NCBI RefSeq assembly: GCF_006716905.1
Contig: NZ_VFPV01000002.1
Location: 186,001-250,000 of the forward strand
Origin: Acidovorax temperans
GTDB lineage: Bacteria > Pseudomonadota > Gammaproteobacteria > Burkholderiales > Burkholderiaceae_C
Direction of reading: 5' to 3'
Length of the DNA: 64,000 bases
Shown: one piece after another, positions 55,275-63,469 of the stretch
How positions within the stretch are numbered: the stretch's first letter is position 1
Layout of the letters: each line of letters begins with the position of its first letter
Program-made: the position numbers and the translations under genes
Notes under the pieces: model-generated
Told to the model about the DNA's origin: nothing
The model's input: the letters and a program-made list of their open reading frames with translations, nothing else
The model's database searches: none

Positions 55275-56821
55275 CGCAGCCGCCGAGCGCGTTGCCATCT
55301 ACGGCAGGCCCGCGCCCCATCGACATCGCCTTGCTCATCAGCGTGTTCGTGGTGGCGGCCTGCGGGCTGCTGTACGAGCTGGCGGCGGGGGCGCTGGCGT
55401 CGTATGTGCTGGGCGACTCGGTGCTGCAGTTCTCCACCATCATCGGCACGTATCTGTTTGCCATGGGCGTGGGGTCGTGGTTGTCGCGGTACTTTGAGCG
55501 ACAACTGCCCGCGCACTTTTTGCGCATTGAGCTGCTGGTGGCGCTGATCGGTGGCGCGCTACCTGCCACATTGTTTCTGGCCAATGCCTATGTGCCGGGG
55601 GCGTTCCGGTTCTTGCTGTACGGCATGGTGCTGATGGTGGGCACGCTGGTGGGGCTGGAGATTCCGCTGGTCATGCGCATCTTGAAGCGCAACACCGTGC
55701 TCAAGGACCTGGTTTCGCAGGTGCTCACGTTCGACTACCTGGGCGCGTTGGCGGTGTCGCTGGCGTTTCCGCTGCTGCTGGTGCCGCAGCTGGGGCTGAT
55801 TCGCACGGGGCTGCTGTTTGGCCTGATGAACGCGGCCGTAGCGCTGTGGGCGGTGTGGCTGTTTCGCGGTGAGCTGCGCCGCCTGCGTGCCCATGCCGTG
55901 GCCTGTGTGCTGGTGCTGGGCGCGCTGCTGGCGGGCTTTGTGGGGGCAGACCACATCACCACCCTGGCTGAAGACAAGTTCTACCAGGACCGCATCGTGT
56001 TCAGCACCGCATCGCCCTACCAGCGCATCGTGGTCACCCAGGGCAAGGCGGGGCACCGGCTGTTTCTCAATGGCAACCTGCAGTTTGCCGAGCGCGACGA
56101 ATACCGCTACCACGAAGCCCTGGTGCACCCGGCCATGGCGGCGCACGGTGCGCCGAAGCGCGTGGCCGTGCTGGGCGGCGGCGACGGCATGGCGGTGCGC
56201 GAGATTCTCAAGTACCCCTCGGTTGAATCGGTCACCCTGGTGGAGCTGGACCCGGCCATGACCCAGGCCTTCACGGCCAACCCCATGCTGGCGAGCCTGA
56301 ACGGCGGTGCGCTGCAAAGCCCCAAGCTGCACATCGTCAACACCGATGCCTTCCAGTGGCTTCAGCACGGGCAGGACACTTTCGATGTGATCGTGGTGGA
56401 CTTCCCCGATCCCACCAATTTCTCCATCGGCAAGCTCTACACCAACAGTTTTTACGCGCTGCTGGACAAGCGCCTGGCCGCCAGCGGCTACGCGGTGGTG
56501 CAAACCACTTCGCCCCTGGTGGCACGCCAGAGCTTCTGGACGGTGGTCACCACCATTGAATCGGTGGGCCTGACGGCGCGGCCCTACCACGCGCATGTGC
56601 CCAGCTTTGGCGAATGGGGCTTTGTGCTGGCCAGCCGTCGCCCCTGGCGCATGCCCGATGCGCTGCCCGAGGGGCTGCAGTTCCTGAGCCCGCAAACGCT
56701 GCCACTGCTGTTTGATTTCCCGCTGGACATGGCCCGTGTGCCCGCCGAGGTGCAGCGGTTGTCCAACCAGGCGCTGGTACACAGCTACGAGCGCGAATGG
56801 GGCAGGGTGGTGGCGCATTGA
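55271..56821 (+). CDS. Spermidine synthase with N-terminal membrane domain (COG4262)
   Basis: A 516-residue polyamine aminopropyltransferase-like protein. Residues 1-230 contain about seven helices; the C-terminal half is the synthase fold: SPYQRIVV, LNGNLQFAERDEYRYHEALV, and the decarboxy-SAM loop VLGGGDGMAVREILKY followed by LVELDP and VDFPDPTN. The exact product is not known. The family usually follows DUF350; here it follows res with a 4-bp ATGA overlap. Confidence 0.9.
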   Translation: MTQPPSALPSTAGPRPIDIALLISVFVVAACGLLYELAAGALASYVLGDSVLQFSTIIGTYLFAMGVGSWLSRYFERQLPAHFLRIELLVALIGGALPATLFLANAYVPGAFRFLLYGMVLMVGTLVGLEIPLVMRILKRNTVLKDLVSQVLTFDYLGALAVSLAFPLLLVPQLGLIRTGLLFGLMNAAVALWAVWLFRGELRRLRAHAVACVLVLGALLAGFVGADHITTLAEDKFYQDRIVFSTASPYQRIVVTQGKAGHRLFLNGNLQFAERDEYRYHEALVHPAMAAHGAPKRVAVLGGGDGMAVREILKYPSVESVTLVELDPAMTQAFTANPMLASLNGGALQSPKLHIVNTDAFQWLQHGQDTFDVIVVDFPDPTNFSIGKLYTNSFYALLDKRLAASGYAVVQTTSPLVARQSFWTVVTTIESVGLTARPYHAHVPSFGEWGFVLASRRPWRMPDALPEGLQFLSPQTLPLLFDFPLDMARVPAEVQRLSNQALVHSYEREWGRVVAH

Positions 56822-56942
56822 GCCGCCCGTGGTCCGTGCCCCGCCAGCATTCGCCGAGCGATTTGCAGGGGTTCTGCCCGGTGTAGCGGGCGTCACAATC
56901 GGCTACAAAGCTGTCAAGACCTTTTAGCTGTGGGCGCCCCTG

Positions 56943-59900
56943 ATGCTGGATCTTTTTTTCGTTAATAACGCACAGCCCTATCCGCTGCTCTGGGCCCAGC
57001 ATGATCCTTGGCTGGTGGCGCTGTCTGTAGCGATGGCGGTGCTGGCGTCTGTGCTGGCGCTGGAGATGGCGGGCTTGGCCCGGAGTGCAGACACCCGTTT
57101 CATGCGCAAGATGGCGCGAGGGTCCGGGGCGATGGCGTTGGGCGGGGGCATCTGGTCGATGCACTTTATCGGCATTCTGGCGTTCACAGTGCTGGGGCGC
57201 GGGCGTTTTGATCCCTGGATGACAGCGCTGTCTACCCTTGCCAGCGTGGCTGCGTCGTGGGTGGCGCTGGCGCTGCTGATGCGCCACGAGATCAGCCGCA
57301 CCACCCTGGTTGTGGGCGGGGTGCTCGTCGGCGCTGGCATTGGCGCCATGCACTACATTGGAATGGAGGCGTCCGAGTGGGCGCCGATCATGCGCTTTGA
57401 TCCTTGGGGCTTTGCGGCCTCCCTCTTGGTGGCTGTGCTGCTCGCCATTGGGGCCCTGTGGGTGCGATTTGGACTGGAGCGGGTGGTTCGCTGGCAGGCC
57501 CGCTGGCTGAATCTGGCGGCGGGTGCGGTCATGGGGCTGGCCATTGCGGCCCCGCATTACGTCGCGATGGCTGCATTGCGTTTCATCGACGCACCTGGCG
57601 AACTGGAGCTGGCGACTACCGTAGAGGGTACGTCCCTGGCCTTGGCGGTGGCCGCTGTGGCCCTGGTCATCGGGGGGCTGGTCATCGCCATCAACGTCGG
57701 CCTGCGCTACCGGCAGATGTTCCTGCAGATGCAACAGAGCGAGTCCCGCCTGCGCGCCATTGCCGACACGGCCGTGGACGGCATGGTGATGATCGATGCG
57801 CAGGGGCGGGTGCAGTCCTTCAACGCAGCGGCCGAACGCATCCTGGGCTGGCGCCCCGAGGACGTGGTGGGCCAGAACGTGTCCATCCTGATGCCCGAGC
57901 CCGACCGCTCCCGCCACGACACCTACATTCAGCGCTACCTGCAGGGCCAGGGTGGTGGCCTGATCGGCGGCAACGGCCGCGAGGTGCTGGCCCTGCGGCC
58001 CGATGGCAGCACGGTGCCCATCCGCATTTCCATTGGCCGCGTGCCGCTGGACGGCGATCCGGTGTTTGTGGGCTTCATCAAAGACCTCACCCAGCGCCGC
58101 GCCATGGAGCAGGAGCTGCAGGCCAGCGAGCAGCGCCTGCGCTCGCTCATGGCCAACATACCGGGCGTCACCTTCCGCTGCCGCTACGACGCCGACTGGA
58201 CCATGCTGTTCATCAGCGATGCGGTGACCGCACTCACGGGCTGGTTGCCGCAGGACTTTCTGGAAGGCCGTGTCAACTTCACCCAGCTCACGCTGCCCGA
58301 AGAGGTGGACCGCCTGTGGGCGGAAGTCTCCAAGGCCATCCAGGAGCACCGACCTTACCTCGTGGAGTTTGGCCTGCGGGACCGCGACGGGCGACTGCGC
58401 TGGGTGTCGGAGAGCGGCCGCCCCGTGGTGGGCGACGACGGCCAGCTGCTGTGGATTGACGGCGTCATCATGGACATGACCGCCTTCAAGGAACGCAACG
58501 CAGAGTTCGAAAGCATCGTGCGCGCCATCAACCGCGCGCTGGCGGTGGTGGAGTTCGACATGCAGGGCCATGTGCTCCATGCCAATGACAATTTCCTCAA
58601 TCTGATGGGCTATGACCTCCAGGAGATCGTGGGCCAGCACCACCGCATGTTCTGCGAGCCCGCTTACGTGCAGACCGAGGCGTATGTGCAGTTCTGGGAA
58701 CAGCTGCGATCTGGCCAACTGGACGGCGGCGAATACCTGCGCCTGGGCAAGGACGGGCGGCGCATCTGGATCCAGGCCACCTACAACCCCATTTTTGACG
58801 CGAAGGGCCAGCCCTTCAAGGTCGTCAAGTTTGAGACCGACCTATCCCAGCGCCGCGCCATGGAGCAAGAGCTGCGCACCGCCAAGGAGCGCGCCGAGCA
58901 GGCCGCCGCCGCGCGCAGCACCTTCCTGGCCAACATGAGCCACGAAATCCGCACGCCCATGAACGCCATCATCGGCTTCACTGAGGCGCTGCTCGACACC
59001 CCCTTGGACGCCCAGCAGCGTCGCCACCTGGGCACCGTGCAGCATGCGGCGCGCTCCATGCTGCGCCTGCTCAACGACATCCTGGACACCGCCAAGCTCG
59101 AAAAAGGGGTTGTGGAGCTGGAACTGGCCGACTTCTCGGTGCAGGAAGTCTGCGAGCAGATACTGGCCTCGCTGCGCATCCAGGCGACCAAGAAGGGGCT
59201 GGATCTGCAACTGCAAGTCGCGCCTGCGGTGCCCGCCTACCTGCACGGCGATGCGCTGCGCCTGCAGCAGATCTTGCTGAACCTGCTGGGCAATGCGCTC
59301 AAGTTCACCGAGGCCGGGCGGGTGCAGCTGCGCATTGACTACGAACGTACGGGCACAGGATGGCTGTTGCTCGACGTGGAAGACACCGGCATCGGCATTG
59401 CCAGCCAGCACCTGGACCGTATTTTTGACCCCTTCGCGCAGGCCGATGCGTCCACCACGCGCCGTTTTGGCGGCACCGGCCTGGGTACCACCATCACCCG
59501 CCAGCTGGCCGAGCTGATGGGCGGCACCATCAGCGTGCGCAGCACCGTGGGCGTGGGCACCACCTTCACCGTGCGCCTGCCGCTGCCCGAGGGGCAGCCC
59601 GCACCCGCCCAGCCCACGGCCCTGCCTGGGGTGGCACTGCCCCCGCTGCGCATCCTTGCGGTGGACGATGTGCCCGCCAACATCGAGCTGCTGCAAATCC
59701 ACCTCGACCGGGGGCGGCACCAGACCACCATTGCACGCGATGGGCAAGAGGCCGTCGAGGCGTTCTGCAATGGCCGGTTTGATGTGGTGCTGATGGATTT
59801 GCAGATGCCCGGCATGGACGGGCTGGAGGCCACGCGCCGCATCCGTGCCTTCGAGCAGGCGCAGCGCCGCAAGGCCGTGCCCATCATCGCCCTGTCGGCC

Positions 59901-60710
59901 AGCGTGCTGGAGCAAGACCGGCGCAACGCCCGAGCAGCCGGCATGGACGGCTTTGCCAGCAAGCCGCTGGAGCCCGCACGCCTGTTCCGCGAAATCGCCC
60001 GGGTGCTGAGCCTGCACGCCACCGGCGACGCCATGGACTGGGGCACGCTGGTCACCCACACCCGCCCCTCGGGCCTGGGGGTTCTGGCCGCAGGGGCGGG
60101 CCTGCCCCCGGCCATTGACTGGGAACGGGGCCTGCAACTGTGGGGCCAGATGCCGCTGCTGCGCGATGCCTTGGCGCGCCTGCTGCAAGAACATGAAGGC
60201 ACGCCTGCCGCCCTGCAGACCCTGGCCGCCCAGCGCGACCTGGCGGGCGTGCGCGCTCTGGCCCACCGCCTGCGCGGCGCAGCGGGCAACCTGGCCTTGA
60301 AGCCGCTGCAAACCCTGACCCAGCGCATTGAAGAAGCCGCTGCCTCAATGGACGCCACGGCGCTGCCGCTGTTGCTGAACCAGCTGCCCGCCTCGCTGGC
60401 GGCGGTGCACCATGCCTTGGCGCAAGACGCTCGCCAGCCCGCAGGGTCCGCAGCAGAAGGCAGCCTCCATGCGCCGCTGAGCGATGCCCAGCGCACCCGG
60501 GCCCGCAGCGCCGCGCAGGCGCTGCAGCAGGCCCTGGAAAATGCCGAACTGGCCCAGCCGCCGCTGGACCTTCTGGCCCAGCTGCTGCCTGCCGCGGCCA
60601 TGGAGCCTTTGCAGGAAGCGATTGACACCTTTGACTTCGACCAGGCCCTGCAGCAGCTGCAGCAGCTGCGCACCCACTGGATCGACGAGCCCACGGAGAA
60701 CCCCGCATGA
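56943..60710 (+). CDS. MHYT-PAS hybrid sensor histidine kinase with receiver and HPt
   Basis: A 1255-residue membrane sensor. An MHYT domain fills residues 1-250 with motifs SMHFIG and AMHYIG, and a third, degenerate PHYVAM; MHYT is proposed to bind copper and sense O2, CO or NO. Three PAS domains (~265-640) follow, then HisKA (ANMSHEIRTPMNAIIGFTEA, His near 667), HATPase (LLNLLGNALKFTEAG, EDTGIGI, GGTGLGTT), a receiver (VVLMDLQMPGMDGLEATRRI) and an HPt-like domain (AHRLRGAAGN). It is coupled to the HD-GYP gene by a 4-bp overlap. Confidence 0.92.
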   Translation: MLDLFFVNNAQPYPLLWAQHDPWLVALSVAMAVLASVLALEMAGLARSADTRFMRKMARGSGAMALGGGIWSMHFIGILAFTVLGRGRFDPWMTALSTLASVAASWVALALLMRHEISRTTLVVGGVLVGAGIGAMHYIGMEASEWAPIMRFDPWGFAASLLVAVLLAIGALWVRFGLERVVRWQARWLNLAAGAVMGLAIAAPHYVAMAALRFIDAPGELELATTVEGTSLALAVAAVALVIGGLVIAINVGLRYRQMFLQMQQSESRLRAIADTAVDGMVMIDAQGRVQSFNAAAERILGWRPEDVVGQNVSILMPEPDRSRHDTYIQRYLQGQGGGLIGGNGREVLALRPDGSTVPIRISIGRVPLDGDPVFVGFIKDLTQRRAMEQELQASEQRLRSLMANIPGVTFRCRYDADWTMLFISDAVTALTGWLPQDFLEGRVNFTQLTLPEEVDRLWAEVSKAIQEHRPYLVEFGLRDRDGRLRWVSESGRPVVGDDGQLLWIDGVIMDMTAFKERNAEFESIVRAINRALAVVEFDMQGHVLHANDNFLNLMGYDLQEIVGQHHRMFCEPAYVQTEAYVQFWEQLRSGQLDGGEYLRLGKDGRRIWIQATYNPIFDAKGQPFKVVKFETDLSQRRAMEQELRTAKERAEQAAAARSTFLANMSHEIRTPMNAIIGFTEALLDTPLDAQQRRHLGTVQHAARSMLRLLNDILDTAKLEKGVVELELADFSVQEVCEQILASLRIQATKKGLDLQLQVAPAVPAYLHGDALRLQQILLNLLGNALKFTEAGRVQLRIDYERTGTGWLLLDVEDTGIGIASQHLDRIFDPFAQADASTTRRFGGTGLGTTITRQLAELMGGTISVRSTVGVGTTFTVRLPLPEGQPAPAQPTALPGVALPPLRILAVDDVPANIELLQIHLDRGRHQTTIARDGQEAVEAFCNGRFDVVLMDLQMPGMDGLEATRRIRAFEQAQRRKAVPIIALSASVLEQDRRNARAAGMDGFASKPLEPARLFREIARVLSLHATGDAMDWGTLVTHTRPSGLGVLAAGAGLPPAIDWERGLQLWGQMPLLRDALARLLQEHEGTPAALQTLAAQRDLAGVRALAHRLRGAAGNLALKPLQTLTQRIEEAAASMDATALPLLLNQLPASLAAVHHALAQDARQPAGSAAEGSLHAPLSDAQRTRARSAAQALQQALENAELAQPPLDLLAQLLPAAAMEPLQEAIDTFDFDQALQQLQQLRTHWIDEPTENPA

Positions 60711-61699
60711 CCCAGGCCCCAGACCAGCGCCCCCGCCTGCTGCTGGTGGACGACGAACCCACCAACCTGCAGGTGCTGCGCCATGTGCTGCAGGCAGACT
60801 ACCGCCTGCTGTTTGCCACCGACGGTGCGCGTGCGCTGCAAGTGGCGCGTGAGCAGCTGCCCCAGCTGATCCTGCTGGACATCATGATGCCGGGCATGGA
60901 CGGCTACGCCGTCTGCCGTGCCCTCAAGGCCGACCCGGCCACGGCGGGCATTCCGGTCATCTTCATCACCGCCCTGAACGACAGCCAGGACGAAACCGCC
61001 GGGTTTGACGTGGGCGGGGTGGACTACCTCACCAAGCCCGTCAGCCCGCCCGTGGTGCGCGCGCGGGTGCGCACCCACCTGTCGCTGGTGCGCATGGAGG
61101 AGCTGCGCGAAACCCGCCTGCAGATCGTGCAGCGCCTGGGCCGCGCGGCCGAGTACAAAGACAACGAAACCGGCCTGCACGTCATCCGCATGAGCCACTT
61201 TGCCCAGCTGCTGGCGCTGGCCGCAGGCTGCAGCCCAGCCTGGGCCGAAGACCTGCTCAACGCCGCGCCCATGCACGACGTGGGCAAGATCGGCATCCCC
61301 GACGCGGTGCTGCGCAAGCCCGGCCCGCTCGATGCAGACGAATGGGCCACCATGCGCCGCCACCCCGAAATCGGTGCCGAGATCATTGGCGAGTACCCCT
61401 CCGGCGTGCTGCAGCTGGCCCGCGAAATTGCCCTGGCCCACCACGAAAAGTGGGACGGCAGCGGCTACCCGCGCTACCTGGCAGGCGAGGCGATTCCGCT
61501 GTCCGCGCGCATCGTGGCGATTGCCGATGTGTTTGACGCCCTCACCACCCGCCGCCCCTACAAGGAGCCCTGGCCGGTGCAAGAGGCGATGAACCACATT
61601 GCCGCCCAGGCGGGCAAACACTTCGACCCCGCCCTGGTGGCGCTGTTCGCCCCGCTGCTGCCGCAGTTGCTGGAGATTCGCGCGCGGTGGGCCGAGTGA
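60707..61699 (+). CDS. Response regulator with HD-GYP c-di-GMP phosphodiesterase
   Basis: A 330-residue regulator: receiver with phosphoacceptor in ILLDIMMPGMDGYAV, then an HD-GYP domain with MHDVGKIGIPD and HHEKWDGSGYPRYLAGEAIP. The HD and GYP signatures are intact, so it probably hydrolyses c-di-GMP when phosphorylated by the upstream kinase. The start ATG overlaps the kinase stop. Confidence 0.93.
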   Translation: MTQAPDQRPRLLLVDDEPTNLQVLRHVLQADYRLLFATDGARALQVAREQLPQLILLDIMMPGMDGYAVCRALKADPATAGIPVIFITALNDSQDETAGFDVGGVDYLTKPVSPPVVRARVRTHLSLVRMEELRETRLQIVQRLGRAAEYKDNETGLHVIRMSHFAQLLALAAGCSPAWAEDLLNAAPMHDVGKIGIPDAVLRKPGPLDADEWATMRRHPEIGAEIIGEYPSGVLQLAREIALAHHEKWDGSGYPRYLAGEAIPLSARIVAIADVFDALTTRRPYKEPWPVQEAMNHIAAQAGKHFDPALVALFAPLLPQLLEIRARWAE

Positions 61700-61701
61700 C
61701 G

Positions 61702-63366
61702 ATGCAGCGGCGCCACTTTCTGGGCAGCGCTGCTGCCGCATTGTTGGCTGGCTGCCAGCCACCACCACCGGCGCTGGAATTCGCCTTTGCGGGCATCGAT
61801 CTGGAGCGCGGCCACGCGCTGCGCGACCTGCTGGCCCAGGGGCCGCTGCCCGCGCCCACGCTGGTGCGGCGCGCTCAGGTCATCATCGCGGGCGGCGGCG
61901 TGGCCGGGCTGGCGGCGGCGCGCAGCCTGCGCCTGGCCGGGGTGCACGACTTTGCCCTGCTGGAGCTGGAAGACACCCCCGGCGGCAACAGCCGGGCCGG
62001 TGCGGTCAATGGCGTGGCCTGCCCGCTGGGCGCGCACTACCTGCCCGTGCCGGGCGACCACGCGCCCGAGGTGCAAGACCTGCTGGAAGAACTGGGCCTG
62101 CGCCAGCGCGTGGCCGGGCGCTGGCAGTACGACGAGCGCCACCTGTGCCACAGCCCACAAGAGCGCCTGTACTTTGAGCGCGAGTGGCAGGAAGGCCTGC
62201 TGCCCGTGCAAGGCGTGGGCGAAGCCACGCTGGAGCAATACCGCCGCTTCTCGCAGGCCGTTGGCGCTGCCAGCCGCGCTGCCCGCTTCACCATGCCGCA
62301 GTTTGCTGCATTGGATGCAAAAACCGGCCTGGCGCCCGCCCATCAAGCGCTGGATGCTATGACTTTTGAAGCGTGGCTGCAGCACCAGGGGCTGGACGAC
62401 GCGCACCTGCGCTGGTACCTGGACTACTGCTGCCGCGACGACTACGGCGCGGGCATGGCCCGCGTGTCGGCCTGGGCCGGGCTGCATTACTTTGCCAGCC
62501 GCCACGGCTTTCATGCACCGGGCGAAGCCGTGGCTGAAGACCGCGAAGGCGTGCTCACCTGGCCCGAGGGCAATGGCTGGCTCACCCAGCAACTGGCCGC
62601 CCCGCTCAGGGCGCAGGGCCAGTTGCAAACTGGCACCAGCGTGCTGCGCATTGCCGAAACCCGCCGGGGTGTGGAGGTGGATGCATTCAACCACCACAGC
62701 GGCAATGTGGAGCGCTGGCAGGCGCCACGTTGCATCGTTGCGCTGCCGGTATTTGTCGCGGCGCGCGTGGTGCAAAACCCGCCTGCATTTTTGGCGCAAG
62801 CCGCCCAGCGCCTGCAATGGGCGCCCTGGGCCGTGACCAACATCCACCTGAACGCTCCGCTGGCCGACCGCCCCGGCGCCGCCCCCGCGTGGGACAACGT
62901 CATCTACGGCGATAGCAACCCCGGCGGCTTGGGCTATGTGGATGCGTCGCACCAGAAGCTCGACCCGCGCCCCGGTCCCACCGTGCTCACTTACTACCAG
63001 GCCCTGGGCGATGTGGCCGACGCGCGCCAGCAACTGGCCATGCAGGGCGCCGAGCATTGGGGCCGCGCCGCCCTGGCCGCGCTGGCTGGCCCGCACCCCG
63101 ATGTGCTGCAGCACGCCACGCGCGTACAGGTCACCCGCTACGGGCACGCCATGTCCATCCCCGTGCCGGGCGTTCAAACATTTTTAAGCCAAATTGGCCT
63201 GCAGGGCTCGCCAGGTAAGCGCAAGATGCTATTGAATGGAGAGCGTCAGCGCGCCCTTCCTATCCCTGCCACCGCACGGCTGGCCTTTGCGCACAGCGAC
63301 TGGTCGGGCTATTCGGTGTTTGAGGAAGCCTTCACCCGGGGGCATGCCGCAGGCCTTCGGGCGTAG
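61702..63366 (+). CDS. FAD-dependent oxidoreductase, probable Tat-exported lipoprotein
   Basis: A 554-residue flavoprotein of the amine-oxidase/phytoene-desaturase fold. The N-terminus MQRRHFLGSAAAALLAGCQP combines a twin-arginine pattern and a lipobox (LLAGC). The FAD motif VIIAGGGVAGLAAARSL follows at ~60. The start ATG at 61702 is chosen for the signal. Two in-frame copies of the palindromic repeat are present (62315 and 63178). Location downstream of the membrane spermidine synthase hints at polyamine oxidation, which is inference only. Confidence 0.83.
   Translation: MQRRHFLGSAAAALLAGCQPPPPALEFAFAGIDLERGHALRDLLAQGPLPAPTLVRRAQVIIAGGGVAGLAAARSLRLAGVHDFALLELEDTPGGNSRAGAVNGVACPLGAHYLPVPGDHAPEVQDLLEELGLRQRVAGRWQYDERHLCHSPQERLYFEREWQEGLLPVQGVGEATLEQYRRFSQAVGAASRAARFTMPQFAALDAKTGLAPAHQALDAMTFEAWLQHQGLDDAHLRWYLDYCCRDDYGAGMARVSAWAGLHYFASRHGFHAPGEAVAEDREGVLTWPEGNGWLTQQLAAPLRAQGQLQTGTSVLRIAETRRGVEVDAFNHHSGNVERWQAPRCIVALPVFVAARVVQNPPAFLAQAAQRLQWAPWAVTNIHLNAPLADRPGAAPAWDNVIYGDSNPGGLGYVDASHQKLDPRPGPTVLTYYQALGDVADARQQLAMQGAEHWGRAALAALAGPHPDVLQHATRVQVTRYGHAMSIPVPGVQTFLSQIGLQGSPGKRKMLLNGERQRALPIPATARLAFAHSDWSGYSVFEEAFTRGHAAGLRA
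62315..62372 (+). repeat. Palindromic repeat inside the FAD lipoprotein gene, copy A
   Basis: GCAAAAACCGGCCTGGCGCC, CGCCCATCAAGCGCTGGATG, CTATGACTTTTGAAG. It encodes KTGLAPAHQALDAMTFEA, in the same frame and orientation as the copy in res (PPALVHQALIATNFEA). Confidence 0.75.
63178..63240 (+). repeat. Palindromic repeat inside the FAD lipoprotein gene, copy B
   Basis: TTTTTAAGCCAAATTGGCCT, GCAGGGCTCGCCAGGTAAGC, GCAAGATGCTATTGAATGG. Both ends match the consensus; the first arm is diverged. It encodes LSQIGLQGSPGKRKMLLNG in frame. Confidence 0.6.
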
Positions 63367-63398
63367 GGCGCGTGCAAGGCGTGGTGGCCTGAAAACAC

Positions 63399-63433
63399 AA
63401 AAGCCCCGGCGCTCACGCTCCGGGGCTTTTTTT
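63399..63433. terminator. Bidirectional terminator after the FAD gene
   Basis: AAAAGCCCCGG and CCGGGGCTTTTTTT with a 10-base loop; A-run on one side and T-run on the other serve both convergent genes. Confidence 0.9.
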
Positions 63434-63469
63434 GGGGCAGCCCGTGGGGCTGCGCTCAAGGGCAGGAGG

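Noticed and set aside
56547..61768. Open frames of 723 and 809 codons on the minus strand across the sensor kinase genes
   Set aside because: Produced by strong third-position GC in the kinase and HD-GYP genes; no domain recognisable.
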